Shown here piece by piece: positions 10,329 to 17,992 of a DNA stretch of 64,000 nucleotides (position 1 is the first letter of the stretch; every line of letters starts with the position of its first letter). The stretch lies in NCBI RefSeq assembly GCF_024642105.1, contig NZ_JAHEBT010000052.1:186001-250000 (forward strand), written 5' to 3'. The translations under genes and the position numbers were made by a program. The notes under the pieces were generated by a model. That model had not been told where the DNA came from and made no database searches. It saw only the letters and a list, made by a program, of their open reading frames with translations. This DNA is from Flavobacterium sp. Its GTDB lineage: Bacteria > Bacteroidota > Bacteroidia > Flavobacteriales > Flavobacteriaceae.

Positions 10329-12605
10329 TTAATTATTTTTCTCTTTTTCTTGAGCATCTATTACTGCAATAGCAGCCATGTTAACCATTTCTTCGACACT
10401 AGCTCCTAATTGAAAGATGTGAACTGGCTTGCCCATTCCCAACATAATTGGTCCAATTGACTCTACATTATTCAACTCTTTCAATAATTTATAGGTGATA
10501 TTCGCTGACTCCAAATTAGGGAAAATTAAGGTATTTACCTTTTTACCTGCCAATTTAGAAAATGGGAATTTTTTCTCCAACATCTCTTGATTTAAGGCAA
10601 AATCAGCTTGAATTTCTCCATCTACTATCAAATCAGGATGATTTTTATGCAAATACGCCACTGCTTCTCTCACTTTAGCTGCACCTTCATTGGTTGACGA
10701 ACCAAAATTAGAGAACGACACCATGGCAATTACAGGTTCTATCCCAAACATTCTCGCCGTATTAGCAGTCATAATAGCAATTTTAGCTAAGTCATCTGCA
10801 GACGGATTAATATTAATCGCGGTATCCGACAAGAACATTGGCCCACGAGCCGTCATCATCATATTAGTAGTAGCCACAATAGAAACTCCTGGTGCTTTAT
10901 CAATTAACTGTAACATTGGTTTTACTACCGAAGGATAACTTCTTGAATGACCCGAAACTAAGGCATCAGCCTCTCCTTCATTGACCATCATAGCAGCAAA
11001 ATAGTTTCTTTCTCGCATTAATTTTTGAGCGTCTAACAACGAAATCCCTCTTCTTTGTCTTGTTTTCCAATACGAATTAGCAAATCGATTTCGTCTATCT
11101 TCTTCTTCCGCAATTTTTGTATCTATAATTGCAACATCGGCAACAAAACCTATTTCTTCTTTTAGTTCTTGAATCACTTCTTTGTCTCCTAACAAAATAG
11201 GAAAACCAATCCCTTCTTCATATACAATTTGAGCAGCTTTTAGTACATCTAAATGATCGGCTTCAGCGAAAACAATACGTTTCGGATCTCTTTTGGCTCT
11301 ATTGGTAATCAAACGAACCATTTTATTATCATTCCCTAAACGTTCTAAAAGCGATTCTTCATATTCATTCCAATCAGTAATTGGATTTAATGCTACTCCT
11401 GAATCCATAGCAGCTTTCGCCACAGCAGGAGCCACTACCGTAATTAATCTTGGATCAAACGGAGAAGGAATAATGTATTCTCTACCAAAAGTCAATTTGG
11501 TCACTCCGTAAGCAATGTTCACTTGTTCGGGCACATTTTCTTTTGCCAATGCGGCCAAAGCTCTTACCGCAGCCATTTTCATTGCCTCGTTAATTTTGGT
11601 AGCACGAACATCTAATGCGCCTCTAAAAATATAAGGAAAACCAAGCACATTATTCACCTGATTAGGAAAATCAGATCTTCCCGTAGCCATGATTACATCT
11701 TTTCGGGTAGCAACCGCTAAATTATAATCGATTTCTGGAGTTGGATTTGCCATAGCAAAAACAATAGGATTGTTTGCCATTGTCAATAACATCTCAGGAG
11801 ACATAATATCTCCTGACGATAATCCTAAGAAAATATCAGCACCAACTAAGGCTTCTGCCAAAGTCATTTGTGCCGAATCTTTAGCATATTTTTGTTGCAA
11901 AGGCGATAGCGATGGATTGTCTTTAGTTAACAACCCTTTGCTATTGAACATCAATATATTTTCTAATTTAACTCCTAATAAAATATATAAATCAGCACAA
12001 GCTAAAGCCGCAGAACCTGCTCCTGAAACTACCATTTTCATGTCTTCTGCTTTTTTTCCTGCCAATTCTAAAGCATTCAAAAGTGCTGCCGAAGAAATAA
12101 TAGCGGTTCCGTGTTGGTCATCGTGCATTACCGGAATATTCAATTCGTCAACCAAACGACGCTCAATCTCAAACGATTCAGGTGCTTTGATATCTTCTAA
12201 ATTGATTCCTCCAAAAGTGGGCGCAATATTTTTAACCGTTTGAATGAATTCTTCCACATTTTTGGTATCCACCTCAATGTCAAATACATCAATTCCTGCG
12301 AAAATTTTAAACAACAAACCTTTTCCTTCCATTACTGGTTTAGAAGCTTCTGGACCAATATCTCCCAATCCCAAAACAGCAGTACCGTTTGAGATTACAG
12401 CTACTAAATTCCCTTTTGTCGTATATTTATAAACGTCGTTAACGTCTTTTGCAATTTCGAGACAAGGTTCAGCTACCCCCGGAGAATAAGCTAGAGACAA
12501 ATCTCTTTGCGTCGCATATTTTTTTGTTGGGAGTACTTGTATTTTACCTGGCTGGGGTTTTGAATGATATAATAAAGCCTCACTTTTTTTATTATTTTTA
12601 TCCAT
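10329..12605 (-). CDS. maeB: NADP-dependent malic enzyme with C-terminal phosphotransacetylase-like domain
   Basis: A 758-residue hybrid protein of the MaeB type. Residues about 1-150 are the malic enzyme N-domain with the signature YSPGVAEPCLEIA. Residues about 160-400 are the NAD(P)-binding domain with the nucleotide loop VVSGAGSAALA. From about 430 to the end there is a phosphate acetyl/butyryltransferase-like domain, including MMVNEGEADALVSGHSRS. It decarboxylates malate to pyruvate with reduction of NADP. In studied relatives the PTA-like part is regulatory (acetyl-CoA sensing) rather than catalytic. A TAnnTTTG promoter element lies at 12631-12638. It is followed by ruvA after 33 bases. 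Confidence 0.95.
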   Translation of the reverse strand: MDKNNKKSEALLYHSKPQPGKIQVLPTKKYATQRDLSLAYSPGVAEPCLEIAKDVNDVYKYTTKGNLVAVISNGTAVLGLGDIGPEASKPVMEGKGLLFKIFAGIDVFDIEVDTKNVEEFIQTVKNIAPTFGGINLEDIKAPESFEIERRLVDELNIPVMHDDQHGTAIISSAALLNALELAGKKAEDMKMVVSGAGSAALACADLYILLGVKLENILMFNSKGLLTKDNPSLSPLQQKYAKDSAQMTLAEALVGADIFLGLSSGDIMSPEMLLTMANNPIVFAMANPTPEIDYNLAVATRKDVIMATGRSDFPNQVNNVLGFPYIFRGALDVRATKINEAMKMAAVRALAALAKENVPEQVNIAYGVTKLTFGREYIIPSPFDPRLITVVAPAVAKAAMDSGVALNPITDWNEYEESLLERLGNDNKMVRLITNRAKRDPKRIVFAEADHLDVLKAAQIVYEEGIGFPILLGDKEVIQELKEEIGFVADVAIIDTKIAEEEDRRNRFANSYWKTRQRRGISLLDAQKLMRERNYFAAMMVNEGEADALVSGHSRSYPSVVKPMLQLIDKAPGVSIVATTNMMMTARGPMFLSDTAININPSADDLAKIAIMTANTARMFGIEPVIAMVSFSNFGSSTNEGAAKVREAVAYLHKNHPDLIVDGEIQADFALNQEMLEKKFPFSKLAGKKVNTLIFPNLESANITYKLLKELNNVESIGPIMLGMGKPVHIFQLGASVEEMVNMAAIAVIDAQEKEKNN

Positions 12606-12630
12606 TTTTTGTTATATTTTTTCTGATTGA

Positions 12631-12638
12631 CAAAGATA
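12631..12638 (-). promoter_or_regulatory. -7 promoter element for maeB (possibly maeB-ruvA-sprA)
   Basis: The minus strand reads TATCTTTG, matching TAnnTTTG, 25 bases before the maeB ATG. A -33 TTG at the expected distance is not evident. Confidence 0.55.
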
Positions 12639-12719
12639 GAACTCTTGAATTAAAAAGGAGTATTTAAGTCGAATCTTTTGTAGGAAAGAGTTCGATTTTC
12701 AAGTAGTAGTCAAAAAAAA

Positions 12720-12741
12720 CAGCTACAATTTACTGTAGCTG
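12720..12741 (-). terminator. Terminator after the CBS-domain gene
   Basis: An 8-bp stem CAGCTACA/TGTAGCTG with a six-base loop. On the minus strand it is followed directly by eight T residues. It lies just beyond the CBS-pair gene and before the maeB promoter. Confidence 0.88.
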
Positions 12742-12764
12742 CTCTTTAATTTTATTATAACTAT

Positions 12765-13190
12765 TTATTGTGTAATATAAGAATTCAAATGATTGATTGT
12801 GTCTTTCTGAATTTCAATAATGGCTTTTACCACGTCACTAATGGATATGATTCCAATTACTATATTATTTTCTAATACAGGTAGATGTCTCACACGTTTT
12901 TTACTCATTACTTCCATACAATAATCTAAATTATCTGAGAGTTTAACCGTTTGTACATCGACTTCCATGATTTCGTGAACTAGAGCTTTCTTAGAAGACT
13001 TTGCTTTCAATACAATTTTTCGAGCATAATCCCTTTCCGAAAGAATTCCTTTCAATACATTTTGTTCAATAACGAGTATTGCCCCTATATTTTTTTCACT
13101 CATTAGCGTCAACGCCTCGTATACTGTATTAGAAGGAAGTACCGAAAACACTTCCTTTCCTTTCGTGCTTAAAATTTGATCTACAGTCAT
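12765..13190 (-). CDS. CBS-pair domain protein
   Basis: A 141-residue protein consisting of two CBS motifs and little else. The first spans about residues 8-65, with MSEKNIGAILVIE and GILSERDYARKI. The second spans about 72-130, with VMSKKRVRHLPVLE and GIISISDVVKAII. Stand-alone CBS pairs bind adenosine nucleotides (AMP, ATP, SAM) and act as energy sensors, but the partner protein cannot be told from this sequence. It is the last gene downstream of the GPH transporter and kinase, 78 bases after the kinase, and is followed by a strong terminator. Whether it belongs to the sugar operon is uncertain. ATG start at 13190. Confidence 0.88.
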   Translation of the reverse strand: MTVDQILSTKGKEVFSVLPSNTVYEALTLMSEKNIGAILVIEQNVLKGILSERDYARKIVLKAKSSKKALVHEIMEVDVQTVKLSDNLDYCMEVMSKKRVRHLPVLENNIVIGIISISDVVKAIIEIQKDTINHLNSYITQ

Positions 13191-13268
13191 AGTAAAAAGA
13201 TTTAGTGAACTATAAAGTTAAAAAAATAATGGTTCAAAAAACAAAAAAAAATGACTTCGGAAAATATT

Positions 13269-14210
13269 TTATTTAATCTCCGCTCCTAAATATTCCTGAA
13301 TATTAATTCCCTCAGGCAATCTACCTACGTTTTGCAATTTTAAAACGGCTAATTTTTGAGCAATAGTAATCGTTTCTTCAAAATCTTTCCCTAACAAACG
13401 AGCATATAAAAATCCGGTCCAAAAGGCATCTCCTGCCCCTGTTGTGTCTTTGATATCATCTATTCGAGTGGCTTGTTGATGAAACATTCCGTATTCTTTA
13501 TCAGATAAAACAACCCCGTCTTTCCCTTTGGTCAAACAAATAGTAGACGCTCCTAATTCATGAAAATAGTCAAAAATATAATCTTCTGTTTTAGAGGCTG
13601 CAAAAAGTCGGTAACAATCGTCTTCACTCAATTTTACCAACGGATTAGTTGACAAATAGTCTCTCAACACTTGTTTAGCTTCTTCTCTATCTGGCCAAAT
13701 GCGTTCTGAAAAATTGATATCAATACTCGTTTGTAGTCCTAAAGCTCTTGCTTTTTTAGCACTTTCTACAATAGTAGTTCGGGCTGGATTTTTACTTAAT
13801 GCAAAACAAGTTGTGTGAAAAATTTTAGCACTTTCTAGTAATTCATCTGGAATTTGAGAAGGTAAAATTTGGTAATCGGCTTCTCTATACGGAATAAAAT
13901 CAGGTGTCCCAGTTGACTTGGAAACAAAAATTACCGAAGTAGGCTCTGTTTCTGATTTTCTGACCTGAGAGGTAATTACATGATTGTCTTTTAACTTTCT
14001 CACAATATATTCGCCCAACCCATCTTCGCCACAAGTCGCCACTATAACCGATTTTAATCCCAAACGAGTGGCATTTACAGCAACGTTAGTTGGCGAACCT
14101 CCCAGAAAACGGTGGTAATCTTTGGTTCTATTAATTGAGGTATTTACTTCATGGCCTATAAAATCTATAAGCACTTCTCCTGCACATATAAGGTCAACTG
14201 TTTTTTCCAA
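13269..14210 (-). CDS. PfkB-family sugar kinase, probable fructokinase
   Basis: A 313-residue ribokinase-fold kinase. The substrate-side signature FLGGSPTNVAVNATRLG is at about residues 36-52 and the catalytic signature DTTGAGDAFWTGFLY at 255-269, with D261 as the expected base. It should phosphorylate a furanose sugar with ATP. Fructose is the likely substrate from context: the gene follows a sucrose-type GPH transporter by 43 bases and shares its promoter. It differs clearly from the shorter kinase at 35022-35906, so the locus has two PfkB kinases. The only possible start is TTG 14210, because an in-frame TAG lies just upstream and no ATG is near. Ribokinase, or the 2-keto-3-deoxygluconate kinase subgroup, cannot be excluded. 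Confidence 0.85.
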   Translation of the reverse strand: MEKTVDLICAGEVLIDFIGHEVNTSINRTKDYHRFLGGSPTNVAVNATRLGLKSVIVATCGEDGLGEYIVRKLKDNHVITSQVRKSETEPTSVIFVSKSTGTPDFIPYREADYQILPSQIPDELLESAKIFHTTCFALSKNPARTTIVESAKKARALGLQTSIDINFSERIWPDREEAKQVLRDYLSTNPLVKLSEDDCYRLFAASKTEDYIFDYFHELGASTICLTKGKDGVVLSDKEYGMFHQQATRIDDIKDTTGAGDAFWTGFLYARLLGKDFEETITIAQKLAVLKLQNVGRLPEGINIQEYLGAEIK

Positions 14211-14253
14211 TTTAGACTAATAATTTAAAATTTGTGTTGGTATTCTAGTTATT

Positions 14254-15555
14254 TTATTGAGTTACTTTCCTTGTTTTAATCAATAGTGTACAAAAAGTTC
14301 CTATTAACAATAGTACACCTGCAAAAGTAATCGCCAAACGAGGATCATTATTCAAAAAGTTTTTCAAGATATATCCAAACGTAAGATTTTGAATAATCAT
14401 TGGAATCACAATCATCATATTGATAATTCCCATGTAAACCCCATAACGTTCTTTCGGAATATCGGCCACTACCATTAAATACGGAATACCCATCATACTT
14501 GCCCAACCAATTCCAAAACCAGTAATGGCAACAAATAATAGGTATTTATTGGCAATATGTGGAAAGGCTAGAAAGCCTAAAGCCGCTAATAACAAACAAA
14601 ATGCGTGTACATTTTTGGGACTGTATTTTTTGGCAAAACCAACTAAGGCAAAAGCTATTAAAAAAGTAACTATATTATACCAGCCATTGACTAAACCTGT
14701 CCAACCCACTGCCGTTTCATAAGCTGCCGGATTACTATCTGGCGTGGCATTCCAAACTGACAAGGCAATACTTTTAGACGAATTTTGCCAATAGCAAAAC
14801 AAGGCATACCACTGAAATAAATAGACTAGTGCTAATTGCCACATCACTTTAGGCATTTCGCCAATAGCGCCAAAAATTTCAACTATAGGTTCTATAATTC
14901 CTCCTTTTTTAGCTTTCATAGCCCTTAGTTCCTCATCTGTTGGGGGAATTTCAGGTGTAGTTTTCATACTCCACCAAATAGTCCCTATTGAACAAACCGA
15001 TCCTAAAAAGAAAGAAGCATAAATCCAAGTAGGTAAAGAACCTGTTTTCCCAATAAAAATTAATGGAAATATAAATAATGATAAATTAGCCAATGTTTGT
15101 CCAAAGCCCGTAAAGAAACTCTGCATTTGAAATCCAATTGGTTGTTGGTCGGCATCTAATTTATCAGCAACGAAAGCTCTGTAAGGCTCCATAGCAGTAT
15201 TATTACCTGCATCTAAAATCCAAAGTAAACCAGCTGCCATCCATAACGAACTACTGAATGGAAACAGTAACAAGGCTATACTGCATAACAAGGCGCCTAC
15301 AAAGAAATACGGCTTACGTCTTCCCCAACGAGGATGCCAAGTGTTATCACTCATGGCTCCAATAAGTGGTTGTATCAATAGACCTGTAACAGGACCCGCT
15401 AAATTTAATAATGGAATTTGATCTGGACTAGCGTGTAAAAAATCATAAATGGGATTTACAGCACTTTGCTGCAAACCGAAACTGTATTGGATACCAAAAA
15501 ATCCAACATTCATGTTCCAGATTTGCCAAAAATTTAATTTTAATTTCGCACTCAT
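14254..15555 (-). CDS. GPH/SLC45-like sugar:cation symporter, probable sucrose or maltose transporter
   Basis: A 433-residue inner-membrane protein with about twelve helices. The N-terminal half has SFGLQQSAVNPIYDFL and the loop motif RWGRRKPYF (about residues 73-85). Both are typical of the SLC45/plant sucrose-transporter branch of the GPH family rather than the SP hexose branch. It would import a disaccharide, most plausibly sucrose or a related sugar, after outer-membrane entry through the SusC/D pair. It heads a two-gene operon with the PfkB kinase. Tandem LacI-type operators lie upstream at 15623-15657. Start ATG 15555. Confidence 0.85.
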   Translation of the reverse strand: MSAKLKLNFWQIWNMNVGFFGIQYSFGLQQSAVNPIYDFLHASPDQIPLLNLAGPVTGLLIQPLIGAMSDNTWHPRWGRRKPYFFVGALLCSIALLLFPFSSSLWMAAGLLWILDAGNNTAMEPYRAFVADKLDADQQPIGFQMQSFFTGFGQTLANLSLFIFPLIFIGKTGSLPTWIYASFFLGSVCSIGTIWWSMKTTPEIPPTDEELRAMKAKKGGIIEPIVEIFGAIGEMPKVMWQLALVYLFQWYALFCYWQNSSKSIALSVWNATPDSNPAAYETAVGWTGLVNGWYNIVTFLIAFALVGFAKKYSPKNVHAFCLLLAALGFLAFPHIANKYLLFVAITGFGIGWASMMGIPYLMVVADIPKERYGVYMGIINMMIVIPMIIQNLTFGYILKNFLNNDPRLAITFAGVLLLIGTFCTLLIKTRKVTQ

Positions 15556-15580
15556 TCGGTTTAGTTATTTGGTTAGCTCA

Positions 15581-15588
15581 TAAAAGTA
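15581..15588 (-). promoter_or_regulatory. Possible -7 element of the GPH transporter promoter
   Basis: The minus strand reads TACTTTTA, seven of eight positions of TAnnTTTG, about 26 bases before the ATG. Its distance from the tandem operators (41.5 and 62.5 bp to their centres) matches the susC promoter, which supports a call that would otherwise be weak. Confidence 0.5.
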
Positions 15589-15622
15589 ATCTGAAAATAC
15601 CAATCTAAAACCTTATTCAACC

Positions 15623-15657
15623 AAAAAACGTTTTCGTATTAGACGAAAACGTTTTCG
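15623..15657 (-). promoter_or_regulatory. Tandem LacI-type operators upstream of the GPH transporter
   Basis: The distal site 15644-15657 is the perfect 14-bp palindrome CGAAAACGTTTTCG. The proximal site 15623-15636, AAAAAACGTTTTCG, matches it at 12 of 14 positions. Their centres are 21 bp apart, two helical turns. The AACGTT core with a central CG is typical of LacI/PurR-family operators. The pair lies in the gap between the GyrI-like gene stop and the transporter start. Confidence 0.8.
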
Positions 15658-15687
15658 AGTTGTATAATTTATCCAAGAAAAAAATGC

Positions 15688-16602
15688 TTATTTTGAAGCG
15701 AAAGGGATAATAATTTTTGTTTCCCACTCTAACTCATTCCCACCATTGAAAGGATTGGCTAAGAAATGTTCCAATACTTTGTTCTGCACTTTTAAACCAT
15801 TTCTCTTGGCATAATCAAACAATGCAAACCACGCCCTGTCTGAAGTTCTGTAATTTCCAAAATAAGTTGCCTGAATTCCTTTCATTGCAGGAATTGTTTT
15901 GAATTTTACTTTATCATCAGGAACATACTTTGTGTTTTTTGCTATAGGAAAACAATAATTAAAACTAACAATCTCTTTATCTTGATCCCAATCTGTGATT
16001 TCTAAATAAGGACGAAATCCAATAATTTTTATCTTATTTCTATCTAAATACCCTACAATATCTGGATCATTCCCTATCATTGTTTGTGCCTTTTCTTGCA
16101 AAACACTTTTTAAACTGATATAAGCTACAAATAATTCTTTTGACTCACCCTCACCATCTACTCTAACTTTAAAAGCCTTCAAATGGTCTTCTAAACCTGC
16201 TTTAAAATCTTTAATTTTATTAACTTGTTCTACTTTAAAAGGAGTAGAAATAAAAGGAACTGTCAATTTATTGTACCAACTATGATTCAAATCTTTAATA
16301 TCAACTACTAATCGTGTTGTAGAGTCATTAATAGATTTCATAGTCCAAGAATACTCCATTTGATTATTCCCTTTTTTAAACTCTTGCTTGATAAAATCGA
16401 AATTCTTTTTTTCAAGAGTAGTATAAGTGTCATTATTCTTTTTGGACTGTGCTACTGACCATTCTTGTATTCCTTGAAAAACAGTTCCAGTAGCTGCTTT
16501 AGCTTCAAAAGTAATAGTATAATCGGATTGTTTAATTAAAAAATACCAGCCTAAGAAAACAATTGAAATTGCAATAATTGACCATTTAATTTTTGTATTC
16601 AT
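15688..16602 (-). CDS. Membrane-anchored SRPBCC plus GyrI-like effector-binding protein
   Basis: A 304-residue protein with one N-terminal helix (about residues 8-24) that would anchor it in the inner membrane with the rest outside the cytoplasm. Residues about 28-150 look like a START/SRPBCC fold (polyketide-cyclase type). Residues about 155-304 resemble the GyrI-like/AraC effector-binding domain, ending in a segment containing IPAMKGIQATYFGNYR and a final strand WETKIIIPF. Such fusions occur in Bacteroidetes, but their ligand is not known. It is the last gene of the susCD-ASPIC-haloperoxidase unit, 14 bases after the haloperoxidase-like gene. An extracytoplasmic small-molecule binding role is an inference only. 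Confidence 0.65.
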   Translation of the reverse strand: MNTKIKWSIIAISIVFLGWYFLIKQSDYTITFEAKAATGTVFQGIQEWSVAQSKKNNDTYTTLEKKNFDFIKQEFKKGNNQMEYSWTMKSINDSTTRLVVDIKDLNHSWYNKLTVPFISTPFKVEQVNKIKDFKAGLEDHLKAFKVRVDGEGESKELFVAYISLKSVLQEKAQTMIGNDPDIVGYLDRNKIKIIGFRPYLEITDWDQDKEIVSFNYCFPIAKNTKYVPDDKVKFKTIPAMKGIQATYFGNYRTSDRAWFALFDYAKRNGLKVQNKVLEHFLANPFNGGNELEWETKIIIPFASK

Positions 16603-16616
16603 TGTATAAATGAGAT

Positions 16617-17975
16617 TTATTTAGATTTAAAAAAGTTGATTTTAGAATTGATATAATTTCCAAGATTAGTTCCTTGAACTACTCCATTTTCAATAGCAGC
16701 TCTATAATGAATTCCGCCATATAGCCTGCTCAAAGAGGCTTCTGAAGCAGCTTGTTTGAATGATTTAAAATTTCTTTTTGGCAAACCAAAAGGAATTTCA
16801 GAATCATCCGTATAACTAAAATTATCTCCAAAAATAGAGGTTAAAATTATCGATGAACAAGAAGACACAACCGAGTGCCCACTTGTATATTCTGGAAATG
16901 GAGGCGTTTGTAATTGTGGCTTCCAGTTCTCATCAATATATAAATTAATATAGGTTTCTGGACGAATCACATTCGTTCTGTATTTTTCATGCCAACAACT
17001 AATAAAACTTTCAAATATCCCAATTGAAGTTTTGGTATTGACAAAAACAGCTGTTTCAAAATCAGATTTTGTTTTCTTCAAAGCAATTTTAGCAATATTA
17101 ATCCAATGTGCGTCTGGTGTGTTTTTCTTTTTGGCAAACATCATGTGACCTTGAGTTACTGTCGCATACGGATTACAATCCCAAAAAGTGGCTATTGCTG
17201 ATTTCTCCGGAATTACATTTGTCTTGGCGTTTTCAATTGCCAATAATTTTTTAGACATTTCATTACCCACATCATAGGTCTCTTTAGCTTCTTTATAGAA
17301 TAAAGAATTTTTGTCAGTCGAAAAAGGATGGGGTGCTTTTGGTTTAAATTGCGCTGCCGAATCCATTACTAGAGTTCTTATTTCCCCCCAATGTGGCTCT
17401 ACTCCATCCATGTAAGCTGGAGGGGTAGGTTGCCATCTTCCTGCTTGATCCGTGTGAACTGAATATTTAGGAAAGGTTCGGGTTTGTTTGTAATTGTCTT
17501 TTCCCATCCACGCCTTAATTCTATCTACTACTTTTAGCGCATAGTCTTTTGATACTTCAAATTCTTTTTGGTTTTCGGAACCCCATTTTTCATACAAACT
17601 ATCCCTGTATTTTTCCAATGCTTGTTCTGAAAAAATAAGCTGTTTACTTATTTCCATATGAGCAATCAAAGCCGCTAATTTTTGGTTGACTCCACTTTTA
17701 GGATCTATAACGGGAATAGAATCTAAACCATGTAATTGACCTTGCAAACTTTGATATTTAGCATTATTCTGCGCTATAATTTCATAGGCCGCAATATTGG
17801 GATACACATAGACTCTTGCTGCAACTGGAGGAGAAAAAATATCATGAACCATAATACCCGTTACCGTATCTACTGCCGCACAATAATCATCGGTAGTTAC
17901 CACAATAGGTTGGTCTTTTTTACACGAAGTAAAAAGGACTATCATTAACCCTAAAAGATAAATTTTAGTTTTCAT
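16617..17975 (-). CDS. Vanadium-haloperoxidase-like (PAP2 superfamily) lipoprotein
   Basis: A 452-residue predicted lipoprotein (LFTSC, Cys18). The vanadate/phosphate pocket motifs of the PAP2/vanadium-haloperoxidase superfamily are present: K331-(6)-R338-P339, then TSGH with H367, then SRLYGGIH with R417 and H423. The spacing of the third motif (SR-x5-H) is the haloperoxidase-like form. The second has TSGH where PSGH is usual. Members may be haloperoxidases or acid phosphatases, and sequence alone does not decide which. It follows the second ASPIC protein by 17 bases and precedes the GyrI-like gene by 14, so all belong to one transcript. The protein probably faces the periplasm or cell surface. 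Its substrate in a sugar locus is unexplained. Confidence 0.8.
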   Translation of the reverse strand: MKTKIYLLGLMIVLFTSCKKDQPIVVTTDDYCAAVDTVTGIMVHDIFSPPVAARVYVYPNIAAYEIIAQNNAKYQSLQGQLHGLDSIPVIDPKSGVNQKLAALIAHMEISKQLIFSEQALEKYRDSLYEKWGSENQKEFEVSKDYALKVVDRIKAWMGKDNYKQTRTFPKYSVHTDQAGRWQPTPPAYMDGVEPHWGEIRTLVMDSAAQFKPKAPHPFSTDKNSLFYKEAKETYDVGNEMSKKLLAIENAKTNVIPEKSAIATFWDCNPYATVTQGHMMFAKKKNTPDAHWINIAKIALKKTKSDFETAVFVNTKTSIGIFESFISCWHEKYRTNVIRPETYINLYIDENWKPQLQTPPFPEYTSGHSVVSSCSSIILTSIFGDNFSYTDDSEIPFGLPKRNFKSFKQAASEASLSRLYGGIHYRAAIENGVVQGTNLGNYINSKINFFKSK

Positions 17976-17992
17976 TTTAATTATTTGATTGT

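Noticed and set aside
11770..12243. Plus-strand open frame of 157 codons opposite the malic enzyme gene
   Set aside because: It is the antisense of a strongly conserved maeB region, has no family resemblance and no promoter; the same holds for the other frames opposite sprA, infB, nusA and ruvB.
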